DNA from: Taibaiella sp.
GTDB lineage: Bacteria; Bacteroidota; Bacteroidia; Chitinophagales; Chitinophagaceae
Reading direction: 5' to 3'
Assembly (NCBI GenBank): GCA_016786705.1
Contig: JAEUVV010000006.1
Span: 577,640 to 641,639, forward strand
Length of the DNA stretch: 64,000 nt
Positions 44,767-52,072 of this stretch are shown piece after piece. The notes under the pieces are model-generated. The model worked only from the letters and a program-made list of their open reading frames with translations, made no database searches and had not been told where the DNA came from. Positions within the stretch are counted from its first letter, which is position 1. The number at the start of each line of letters is the position of its first letter. Both the position numbers and the translations under genes were made by a program.

Positions 44767-44806
44767 CAGAAAAGGAAGTCATTAAATAACTTCCTTTTCT
44801 GTTTTT
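44767..44806. terminator. Terminator between prmA and the small minus-strand gene
   Basis: A perfect 13-bp stem CAGAAAAGGAAGT/ACTTCCTTTTCTG (44767-44779 with 44789-44801) followed by T residues. It serves convergent genes. Confidence 0.85.
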
Positions 44807-44822
44807 GTTGACCTGTTCCGGC

Positions 44823-45029
44823 TTAGAAATCTTGTGTAGCCACTTTATCTTTAATGGCTTGTAAAGCTTTTGCTTCACCTAATATTGCACTCATCTTGTT
44901 ACCTTTCCCATCATCACCTTTAGCAATATAACCACCTCTTGCAGTTTTTGAAATTACTGCATTGTGCATTGGTACATTTTTTTCTTTTGTTTTTAAACAG
45001 TAAGCGGTAATCATTTTTGAAGTATCCAT
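44823..45029 (-). CDS. Small 68-residue protein resembling a Cys-poor DUF5679
   Basis: A short cytoplasmic protein with ITAYCLKTKEKNVPM, AVISKTARGGYIAKG and DGKGNKMSAIL. The order AYC(V/L)K-x-K near the start, a G-rich middle and G(T/N)KM near the end resemble DUF5679 zinc-ribbon proteins, in which two CxxC pairs bind zinc. Here only one Cys (residue 11) remains, so metal binding appears lost. Length and a -7 box upstream (45079-45086) indicate a real gene, ending at a strong terminator. The family assignment is tentative and the function unknown. Confidence 0.55.
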   Translation of the reverse strand: MDTSKMITAYCLKTKEKNVPMHNAVISKTARGGYIAKGDDGKGNKMSAILGEAKALQAIKDKVATQDF

Positions 45030-45078
45030 ACTATTCTTTTTTGATTTAAATTGTTATGCTTGATTAGATTGTCTGTAG

Positions 45079-45086
45079 CAAATGTA
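45079..45086 (-). promoter_or_regulatory. -7 box of the 68-residue protein gene
   Basis: The minus strand reads TACATTTG, matching TAnnTTTG, 50 bases before the start at 45029. No -33 element seen. Confidence 0.5.
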
Positions 45087-45152
45087 AGTTATTTTGAGAA
45101 TTGAGCCTATACTAAATCAATAAGGGCTGTTACTTATTAACAAAAATCTATA

Positions 45153-46370
45153 TTAACCCCAGAAATACCCCAGTATAAGCGCAATGATTACCAATACCGG
45201 TGGTGGGATTTTGGTAAATTTCAGGGACAGGTAAGTGCAAATGATGACCAGGATGCTGGTTATATCTATATTTTTAAGCCAGGAAAAATCAAACAGGTTC
45301 TCTTTATTGATATGAAAGATCTCCATGGTAAACAGGACCCCGGAAGCCCATATAATGCCCACGATCATGGCATTGATGCCCTCCAGTGCCCGGTAGATAA
45401 TCACATGCTGCTTGAGGTTTTGATAAATAGGGTAGAAAAATAATAATAATAAGGTACTGGGTAAAAAGACCGCCAGGAGCGCGATGGCGCCGCCAAAGAC
45501 CTGTGCTGCGCCGCCGAATTCATTCATTGACATCCCGCCTACGTAAGCGCACACCGAAAAAACGGGCCCGGGTATAGCCTGCACCATACCAAATCCCGTC
45601 ATAAGCTCGGTAGAGCTTAAAAAAGGTTCCTGTCCCATGTTCAGGGGCCTGGATACAAACTGGAAAAGCATCATCGGTAATAAAGCCTGCCCGCCACCAT
45701 AGACCAGCGTCCCGAAACGGTAGAAGTTTTCACTCAGGTTAAAAAGCCGGCGGTATTCCCATTGGTTGATCCGGGCCAGCTCAGATAAAAGGCCCAGTAA
45801 AATAAATACGGCGATAAACAGCCTTATATTGATCCATTTTAGTTTTTTGCGGGGCTCTTTTCGCTCCGGGATGCGTTTATTACTTAGGTTGGTCACAAAG
45901 CCTGACAGCACAAAAAGTATAGGTATGATCCAGGGGCTATGAAAAATGGTAGTTACCAGGGCGCAAACGATCATAATGATCCTTGTTGCCGGGTTGCTGA
46001 CCGAGGATTTCATCATTTTCAGGGCCGCATAAATAACAAAGCCGATCGTCATCGGGTGTATATAGTGAAATAACGTAGAGGCAACATTTTTTACATTGAT
46101 ATAGCTCACCAGGAACGAAAACGCGAGCATGATAAGCCCGGCGGGTAAAACCCAGATTAGTAAAGTGATGAGGGCAAGTAAAGGGCCTCCCCTTTTATAG
46201 CCGATCAGCATTACGGTTTGGGTAGAGGAGGGGCCAGGTAGTAGCTGGCTAAAGGCATTCAACTCCAGCAGTTCCGCTTCTGTAACATCTTTTCTCCTTT
46301 CTACAAATACTTTCAGCATCATGCCGAAATGCCCCTGAGGGCCGCCAAATGCAGTAAGGGTATACAGCAA
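45153..46370 (-). CDS. chrA: Chromate transporter (ChrA family), start uncertain
   Basis: A two-domain membrane protein of the chromate ion transporter family, with two ChrA repeats of five to six helices (residues about 5-185 and 195-400). The repeat hallmarks are TAFGGPQGHFGMM and NAFSQLLPGPSSTQTVM in the first and FGTLVYGGGQALLPMM and TGFGMVQAIPGPVFSV in the second. The listed start is a TTG. Reading upstream in the same frame, the sequence continues with LVKLFRHIDFLRAVLLYT, which looks like a genuine ChrA N-terminus, before a stop at 46436; there is no ATG. A CTG at 46412 gives (M)VKLFRHIDF. Substrate could be chromate or sulfate-like anions. Confidence 0.85.
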   Translation of the reverse strand: MLYTLTAFGGPQGHFGMMLKVFVERRKDVTEAELLELNAFSQLLPGPSSTQTVMLIGYKRGGPLLALITLLIWVLPAGLIMLAFSFLVSYINVKNVASTLFHYIHPMTIGFVIYAALKMMKSSVSNPATRIIMIVCALVTTIFHSPWIIPILFVLSGFVTNLSNKRIPERKEPRKKLKWINIRLFIAVFILLGLLSELARINQWEYRRLFNLSENFYRFGTLVYGGGQALLPMMLFQFVSRPLNMGQEPFLSSTELMTGFGMVQAIPGPVFSVCAYVGGMSMNEFGGAAQVFGGAIALLAVFLPSTLLLLFFYPIYQNLKQHVIIYRALEGINAMIVGIIWASGVLFTMEIFHINKENLFDFSWLKNIDITSILVIICTYLSLKFTKIPPPVLVIIALILGYFWG

Positions 46371-46440
46371 TACCGCCCTTAAAAAATCTATATGTCTGAA
46401 TAGCTTGACCAGGGTGCCTATTTTTTCAGAAAATTAAAAA

Positions 46441-46475
46441 AAAGGCGAAACTAATGAAAGTTTCGCCGGTTTTTT
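46441..46475 (-). terminator. Terminator of the outer-membrane barrel gene
   Basis: A perfect 9-bp stem GGCGAAACT/AGTTTCGCC (46444-46452 with 46459-46467) has a 6-base loop, with A- and T-runs on both sides. It lies between the barrel gene stop and the unclear chrA start. Confidence 0.85.
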
Positions 46476-46502
46476 TTATTAATTTATTTTATATAAGAGG
46501 TG

Positions 46503-47228
46503 CTATAATCCACTGATCACGATTCCCGCAGAAAATGGCCTGATATCGGGGTTTGAGCCAGAAGCGTTGCCGGAATTATTGAAGATCGGCGTCATGGTAT
46601 ATTCTGCAAACACAGAGAAATTACCCCATCCGATTCTCGCGGTAGGTGTTAAACGCCAGCTTTGGTTGAACCTTCTGGTCTTGGTTACTTCACTGATAAA
46701 TTTACCGGAAACAGGTACGCGCTCTTTATAGTGCGAGCCGCCAATGCCGGCAAAGCCTACTTTAGCGCCCAGGGCAAATTTAAAGCCTTTATTCCTGTTG
46801 TCTTTATTAGCAAAAAAACGTAGTTCCAAAGGTATTTCCAGGTAAGTCATGCTAAACTTATTGCCTTTGATGGAACTATCAGCTATATTTTGGAAAACAA
46901 TCCGGTCCGTACGGCTGTCCAGGATCATTCTTTCTTTGTTGAAATATACATTACTGAAGCGGACACCCACACCGGCGCCAAAGCTGAAATGCGATTTCTT
47001 TATCGGGAAATCATACATCAGGTACAAACCAAGTCCTCTGCCGGTATTTTTCATATCCACACTATCCGGTACATTACTCCAGCGATCATGCGAAAGTTGG
47101 ATCATAACATGGTCCCGGGAAGGTTTTGATACCACTTTTTTCTCGTCAGGACTGCTGGTCGTCGTTTGTGCCTGGGCACTTACCGCAGCCATAAAACTTA
47201 GGAATAAAATACCTAAAATATTTCTCAT
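46503..47228 (-). CDS. Outer-membrane beta-barrel protein
   Basis: A 241-residue OmpW/OMP_b-brl-like barrel. The signal peptide is MRNILGILFLSFMAAVSAQA. The body alternates short strands and turns, for example FSFGAGVGVRFSNVYFN, YLEIPLELRFFA, KFALGAKVGFAGI and WRLTPTARIGWGNFSVFAEYT, ending with IRPFSAGIVISGL. An earlier ATG at 47306 exists, but the -7 box at 47269-47276 and the signal peptide support 47228. Function is unknown; such barrels act in adhesion, transport or stability. It is divergent from the epimerase gene, and a terminator follows, with chrA after it. Confidence 0.8.
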   Translation of the reverse strand: MRNILGILFLSFMAAVSAQAQTTTSSPDEKKVVSKPSRDHVMIQLSHDRWSNVPDSVDMKNTGRGLGLYLMYDFPIKKSHFSFGAGVGVRFSNVYFNKERMILDSRTDRIVFQNIADSSIKGNKFSMTYLEIPLELRFFANKDNRNKGFKFALGAKVGFAGIGGSHYKERVPVSGKFISEVTKTRRFNQSWRLTPTARIGWGNFSVFAEYTMTPIFNNSGNASGSNPDIRPFSAGIVISGL

Positions 47229-47268
47229 ATTAATCTGGATAAAACAAACTTCCTTAAATAAAAGTGCA

Positions 47269-47276
47269 CAAAGATA
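47269..47276 (-). promoter_or_regulatory. -7 box of the outer-membrane barrel gene
   Basis: The minus strand reads TATCTTTG, matching TAnnTTTG, 41 bases before the start at 47228. It sits 14 bases from the plus-strand -7 box at 47291. Confidence 0.55.
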
Positions 47277-47290
47277 GCTTATTAAATTGC

Positions 47291-47298
47291 TACTTTTG
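47291..47298 (+). promoter_or_regulatory. -7 box of the dipeptide epimerase gene
   Basis: TACTTTTG matches TAnnTTTG, 40 bases before the ATG at 47338. The divergent promoter regions overlap. Confidence 0.55.
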
Positions 47299-47337
47299 TA
47301 ATTCATACTTTTTTTTGCTCAAAATCGTGCAACTTCT

Positions 47338-48360
47338 ATGCTGCAACTAAGCTATAAACGTAACAATTTTCCTTTTCAGTATCCCTTCAGCCTGGCAAAA
47401 GGCACTAAAACCCACCAGGACTCTCTGCAGGTCTGTTTAGGCCTGGCCGCATTAAGAGGTTGGGGTGAGGCTACTGCTATCAGTTATCATAATGTAACGG
47501 TGGAAGGTATGATACAAGTGCTGGAGCAAAGAAAAATGATGATCGAGCGCTATACTTTTATAGAGCCGGAGCGTTTCTGGCACTTCCTGCATCACCTGAT
47601 ACCCGCCGAAAAATTCCTGACAGCTGCTTTGGACATCGCCGGCTGGGATTTGTTTGGGCAAATGAAGCGGCAACCGGTCTACCAGCTTCTGGGGCTGGAA
47701 TGGAATAACATACCATTGACCGATTATACTTTAGGTATGGCGGAACCGCAGCAAATACAGGAAAGAATAAAAGCGCACCCATTCCCGGTCTATAAAATGA
47801 AAATGGGCAGTGCCAAAGACCTGGAGGCTGTCAAAGCGGCAAGGCAGGTAACCCATGCGTCCATAAGACTGGATGCTAATGAGGCATGGACTCTTGAAGA
47901 CGCGCGGGTACTTTTGCCGGAGCTGGAAGCCTTAAACATTGAACTTATAGAGCAACCCTTGCACCGGGATGATATCGCCGGTATGCAGGCTTTGCGCGCA
48001 TTGACTAAAATACCGCTTATCGCGGACGAGGCCTGCCAGGGAGAAAAAGACCTGGAGCAGATCGCGGCATTATATGATGGTATTAATGTCAAGCTCGCAA
48101 AATGTTCCGGTTTAACCCCTGCCTTTTCGCTGATCAAAGCGGCACGTGCCCAACGATTGAAAATAATGCTGGGTTGTATGAGCGAGGGTATAGTAGGCTG
48201 TACAGCCGTAGCGCATTTATTGCCGCTGGCCGACTACGCCGACATTGACGGCCCGCTAATCCTCCGGGATGAAACCTTTAGCGGCTGGCAGGTACAGGAT
48301 GGTTATATTACAGCGCCACAGGGCCCTGGTTTGGGCTTACGAGCCGCTCAGGAATCTTAA
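47338..48360 (+). CDS. L-Ala-D/L-Glu (dipeptide) epimerase
   Basis: An enolase-superfamily enzyme (340 residues). The capping domain (about 1-110) precedes a TIM barrel with the catalytic Lys pair in YKMKMG, metal ligands in RLDANEAWT (Asp), ELIEQPL (Glu) and IADEAC (Asp), and the second catalytic Lys in INVKLAKCSG. GCMSEGIVGCTAVAHLLPLADYADIDGPL at the end is characteristic of L-Ala-D/L-Glu epimerases, which convert murein-derived L-Ala-D-Glu to L-Ala-L-Glu for reuse. It is convergent with an orphan peptide-binding lipoprotein gene only 13 bases away, consistent with cell-wall peptide recycling. Confidence 0.88.
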   Translation: MLQLSYKRNNFPFQYPFSLAKGTKTHQDSLQVCLGLAALRGWGEATAISYHNVTVEGMIQVLEQRKMMIERYTFIEPERFWHFLHHLIPAEKFLTAALDIAGWDLFGQMKRQPVYQLLGLEWNNIPLTDYTLGMAEPQQIQERIKAHPFPVYKMKMGSAKDLEAVKAARQVTHASIRLDANEAWTLEDARVLLPELEALNIELIEQPLHRDDIAGMQALRALTKIPLIADEACQGEKDLEQIAALYDGINVKLAKCSGLTPAFSLIKAARAQRLKIMLGCMSEGIVGCTAVAHLLPLADYADIDGPLILRDETFSGWQVQDGYITAPQGPGLGLRAAQES

Positions 48361-48373
48361 GTATGCGGCCTTT

Positions 48374-49993
48374 CTATTGAATGATTTTTACCCGTTTCAA
48401 ATGAAAGAGGTTTAAAGGATTTTGCTCAAAACCGATTACATTATTCTGGGTAAAATGCATCATCTCGTCATAAAAAAGCGGCACTACAGGCGCGTTTTCA
48501 CTGACAATGCTATCCATTTTCGCATACATTGTATAACGTAGGATATCGTTATTGGTTTGCAGGCTTTGGCGATATAGCTGGTCAAATTCCTTATTGTTAA
48601 ACCGGGTATAGTTCGGTGGTGCGGGAAATTTACTGTAAAAGAAAGCCAGGTAAGTCTCTGCGTCCGGGTAATCGGCGATCCATTGTCCTTTAAAGAAGGC
48701 GGCCTGGCTCCGGCTCATCTCCTGGCGCAAAATCCCGGGCTGCATAACCTGTACCCGGGTAGGGATACCCACCTCGTTAAGCTGGCTGGCTACAAAATTA
48801 CAGACATCCACATTTACTTCCGGGCATTGTAAAATAACGGGAGGCAGGCCTTTACCGTTTGGAAAGCCGGCCTCCGCTAAAAGTTTCAGGGCCTTTTGAG
48901 GACTGTAGTTATAATTGTTGGCCAGGCGTTGCTCTGTACCGGGCATACCTTTGGGTATAAAGCCGGTGGTGGCCGGTACGCCAACCCCGTTTCTGAAGTA
49001 GGTCACGATCTTTTGCCGGTCGATAGCATAATTGATAGCTTGCCTTACCTTTTTGAATTTCAGGCCGCTGTCTTTAACCAGCAGGTGTGTACTGTCCATT
49101 AAGATACCAATGTATTCCGTATTCAGGTACACCAGTTTCTGGAGCCGGATCTTGCCGGCAAAATCCGGCTTTAACTGTGCCTTTTTTGTAAGTACCAGGT
49201 CTTTGAAAGAGCCGTCCAGTCCGTTAATGAAGTGCAGCTGGCCTTGCATGAACAGCAGGAACTCTGTAGCCTTGGTATCATTAAAGCTTACCTGTACCGC
49301 GTCAAGATAAGGCAGGCGTTTGCCGGCAGAGTCGGCTTCCCAGTAGTTTGGGTTTTTATGGAATACCAGTGTATTACTTTCATCCCAGTAGTCAAATTGG
49401 AAAGCCCCGGTACCGCAGGGGTGGTTCCGGAAATCTTTACCCCATTTTTGCACCACTTCTTCCGGCACTATAGAGCAATAAGGCATACTTAATATTTCCG
49501 GGAGCGGGCGGAAGGGTTCCGCTAAATGAATGATAAACGTGGTATCGTTGAGCGCTTCAAATGGCTTATTTTTACGCACCCGGTCGTTAAAGATCCAGGC
49601 CCCGGATGAGGCGGTTGCCGGGTCTATGAGGCGGTCAAAACTATATTGAACATCCCTGGCGGTCATCTTCCTGCCTTTACCGCCGGGGAACGCTTCATTA
49701 TCATGGAAATAAACATTATTCTGCAGGTAGAAAGTATAGTGTAAGCCATCTGCGGATGCTTCCCACCTGCGGGCCAGGGAAGGCACTACTTCCAGGTCTT
49801 TGTTGACCTCTGTAAGCGTGTTGAACAGCAAATGTACATTCCACATAATGCTCAGGTTCTTGGCGAATGCAGGGTCAAGGGTTTCCAGTCCCCCGGAAAT
49901 GTTATAGCGGAATACCGATTGCCTGCTTTCTTTTTTATTACCACAGGCAGAAAGAAAGGCAATACAGGTGAGCAGCAGTACTAATTTCTTCAT
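48374..49993 (-). CDS. ABC-transporter peptide-binding lipoprotein (SBP family 5)
   Basis: A 539-residue family-5 solute-binding protein of the DppA/OppA type. The lipobox LSACG (residues 13-17) follows an N-terminal hydrophobic stretch, so it is lipid-anchored. Family signatures include GLETLDPAFAKNLSIMWNVHLLFNTLTEVN, EASADGLHYTFYLQNNVYFHDNEAFPGG, and the region ending YLAFFYSKFPAPPNYTRFNNKEFDQLYRQS. No ABC permease or ATPase gene is nearby, so it is an orphan receptor that must use a transporter encoded elsewhere. It follows a 312-residue exported protein gene by 8 bases on the same strand and is convergent with the epimerase gene. Confidence 0.9.
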   Translation of the reverse strand: MKKLVLLLTCIAFLSACGNKKESRQSVFRYNISGGLETLDPAFAKNLSIMWNVHLLFNTLTEVNKDLEVVPSLARRWEASADGLHYTFYLQNNVYFHDNEAFPGGKGRKMTARDVQYSFDRLIDPATASSGAWIFNDRVRKNKPFEALNDTTFIIHLAEPFRPLPEILSMPYCSIVPEEVVQKWGKDFRNHPCGTGAFQFDYWDESNTLVFHKNPNYWEADSAGKRLPYLDAVQVSFNDTKATEFLLFMQGQLHFINGLDGSFKDLVLTKKAQLKPDFAGKIRLQKLVYLNTEYIGILMDSTHLLVKDSGLKFKKVRQAINYAIDRQKIVTYFRNGVGVPATTGFIPKGMPGTEQRLANNYNYSPQKALKLLAEAGFPNGKGLPPVILQCPEVNVDVCNFVASQLNEVGIPTRVQVMQPGILRQEMSRSQAAFFKGQWIADYPDAETYLAFFYSKFPAPPNYTRFNNKEFDQLYRQSLQTNNDILRYTMYAKMDSIVSENAPVVPLFYDEMMHFTQNNVIGFEQNPLNLFHLKRVKIIQ

Positions 49994-50001
49994 GCTTCTT
50001 T

Positions 50002-50940
50002 TTATTGCCGGTTTAAGGTAAAGTTACTTAATACTTTATTGCCTGCCTTCTTTTGCCCGGTTATAACCCCCTGGTAAATGCTTAAGCTCAGGCGCCCCGC
50101 GTTATGTGGGATATCCAGCCGGTTATTTTTTAAAAAACCTTCAAACGGCAGGGATTGCCTGCTTTGGGTAAAGTAGATAGTACCGTTCAGGGATTTTTCA
50201 AAAGGGGCATCCAGCTGCAGGAATACTTCCTCCTGGTCGATCGTGCCACGGTACAAGCCGGCAACTCCTGCAGAATAAAGCTTTTTTAGTTTGGGTTTTT
50301 TGGTTATGCCCAATATGACTTCCCCGTATTCGCTCAGGTATTGGCCTACCAAAGCCATAGGAAACGCGATCTTTCCGGGTACCGGGTTTGTATTACCAAT
50401 GCTGTCCATATTGAAGCAATGGGCGGGATAAATGAATAAAGAATCGGGGGTGAGCAGGAACTCCTGTATATCTGCTTTGATACACTTATCCTGGCCTTCC
50501 GGGTTAAAAGAGAAACGCTCATCACCCGGATATTCTTGTCTTTTCCGGAACATTTGCCTCTTGATATAAGCGATGCCGTTTACAGTAAATACATCCTGAA
50601 TGCTAATGACAGATCCGGTAGCGGCATTGAATAAAAAATGTCTGGCCGGCCCGGCAACAGGCTGGCAGCTTATAGAAAGCGCCTTGGAATTGTTAATAGG
50701 TGTGGCATAAATCCAGTGGCCGGTAACAGGGCTGTCGGTATTCATCAGGTTTTTTGTAACGGCAAGCTGTAAATAGGTATTAATGTTTTGAGTGGCTTTC
50801 CGGGCCCGCTTATGATAGAAGGTAGGAAAACTGCCTTGTGGCTCCAAGGTTGCTCCTGCTACTTTGAAGTAGTCTTTACTTTGCGCGAAAGCAGGCAGGA
50901 GCCAGAACAATGAAATCAAAAACAATAATCCTTTTTTCAT
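50002..50940 (-). CDS. Exported protein of unknown function, paired with the peptide-binding lipoprotein
   Basis: I do not recognise a family. The 312-residue product begins with a signal peptide (MKKGLLFLISLFWLLPAFAQ). The mature part is beta-rich. It has a first half with FNAATGSVISIQDVFTVNGIAYIKRQMFRKRQEYPG, CIKADIQEFLLTPDSLFIYPAHCF and YLSEYGEVILG, which resembles DUF3298-like domains of bacterial surface proteins, and a second half (from LYRGTIDQEEVFLQLDAPF) with lipocalin-like strands. Its stop is 8 bases before the start of the peptide-binding lipoprotein gene, so they form an operon. Confidence 0.6.
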   Translation of the reverse strand: MKKGLLFLISLFWLLPAFAQSKDYFKVAGATLEPQGSFPTFYHKRARKATQNINTYLQLAVTKNLMNTDSPVTGHWIYATPINNSKALSISCQPVAGPARHFLFNAATGSVISIQDVFTVNGIAYIKRQMFRKRQEYPGDERFSFNPEGQDKCIKADIQEFLLTPDSLFIYPAHCFNMDSIGNTNPVPGKIAFPMALVGQYLSEYGEVILGITKKPKLKKLYSAGVAGLYRGTIDQEEVFLQLDAPFEKSLNGTIYFTQSRQSLPFEGFLKNNRLDIPHNAGRLSLSIYQGVITGQKKAGNKVLSNFTLNRQ

Positions 50941-51195
50941 ATTTTATACAATTGCATTGATGATAGGCCGCTTGCATAGCTTAAGGCTCCCGGCGGCTAA
51001 AATTACAACAATTCCGGAGCAAATGCCAAAAGGCTTTTCTGCGTTAAGGATTTACAAAATAAAGCTGTTCTCTATGTAAATATTGCGGTTAATCCTTATT
51101 TTTAAATGTACTAATGGCAGTTAAACTGACAAAAATATAAATGGCAGGCCTTTTGCTGAACAGGTACTATAACAAACAATTAAAACGAAACGATT

Positions 51196-51894
51196 ATGGG
51201 ATTAATGGGTTATTATGTGATTGCGGGGATTATGTTCCTTGTGGGCATGTATGTGAGCAACAGGTTGAAGCGCAAATTTGAAGAATATAGCCAGGTGCCC
51301 CTGCGCTCTGGCATGACCGGAAGAGAAATCGCGGAAAAAATGCTTCGGGACAATGGCATCTATGATGTACAGGTAATCTCCACCCCCGGGCAGTTAACGG
51401 ATCACTACAATCCGGGTAATAAAACAGTGAATTTAAGTGAAGATGTATATGCTACAGATAGTGTGGCTGCAGCTGCAGTGGCGGCTCATGAATGTGGCCA
51501 TGCGGTACAGCATGCCCAATCCTACAGCATGCTGCAGTTTCGCAGTAAAATGGTACCGCTGGTAAATATCAGCAGCCGTTTTTCTCAAATTATCATATTG
51601 GTAGGTTTAGGTATGCTTGCTGGCAGGGCTAATCCAACCATATTGTTGGTGGGTATCGCACTGTTTGCCATCACCACCATCTTTACGATAGTGACTTTAC
51701 CGGTAGAATATGATGCAAGTAACCGTGCCTTAAAATGGCTGGAAAGTACTGGTATTACTGTTGGCCGGGAACATGACCAGGCTGCTGACGCTTTAAAATG
51801 GGCGGCGAGAACTTATGTAGTCGCTGCAGTAAGCTCAATTGCGACTTTACTTTATTATCTGCTGATTTTCTTTAATTCAAGGTCCAGGGACTAA
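51196..51894 (+). CDS. YugP-type membrane zinc metallopeptidase
   Basis: A 232-residue protein with the zincin motif HECGHAVQH (about residues 97-105), where the two His bind zinc and the Glu is catalytic, followed by LPVEYDASNRALKWLESTGI, a conserved YugP segment that supplies the third ligand region. Membrane helices lie at about 3-20, 120-165 and 205-225, so the peptidase is tethered to the inner membrane. RSGMTGREIAEKMLRDNGI near residue 35 is another family hallmark. The family's substrates are unknown, although membrane protein quality control is suspected. It is a single-gene unit followed by a strong terminator. Confidence 0.9.
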   Translation: MGLMGYYVIAGIMFLVGMYVSNRLKRKFEEYSQVPLRSGMTGREIAEKMLRDNGIYDVQVISTPGQLTDHYNPGNKTVNLSEDVYATDSVAAAAVAAHECGHAVQHAQSYSMLQFRSKMVPLVNISSRFSQIIILVGLGMLAGRANPTILLVGIALFAITTIFTIVTLPVEYDASNRALKWLESTGITVGREHDQAADALKWAARTYVVAAVSSIATLLYYLLIFFNSRSRD

Positions 51895-51919
51895 TATAAA
51901 GCATTTAGATACCGGCATG

Positions 51920-51960
51920 AAAAGACTGTTGTGGAATAATCCCACAACAGTCTTTTCTTT
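51920..51960 (+). terminator. Terminator of the YugP-type gene
   Basis: A perfect 15-bp stem AAAAGACTGTTGTGG/CCACAACAGTCTTTT (51920-51934 with 51942-51956), with a 7-base loop and following T residues. Confidence 0.9.
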
Positions 51961-52006
51961 TTACAAAACATTCACTTTAATAAAGCAAATACAAAACCGA
52001 TATACT

Positions 52007-52014
52007 TATCTTTG
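52007..52014 (+). promoter_or_regulatory. -7 box of the TPR-protein operon
   Basis: TATCTTTG matches TAnnTTTG, 59 bases before the ATG at 52073. No clear -33 element. Confidence 0.5.
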
Positions 52015-52072
52015 TTGGTTTTAGTATGCGCTCCGGGCATACGATTATTTTTGAATCAACTAACCATAAGTA

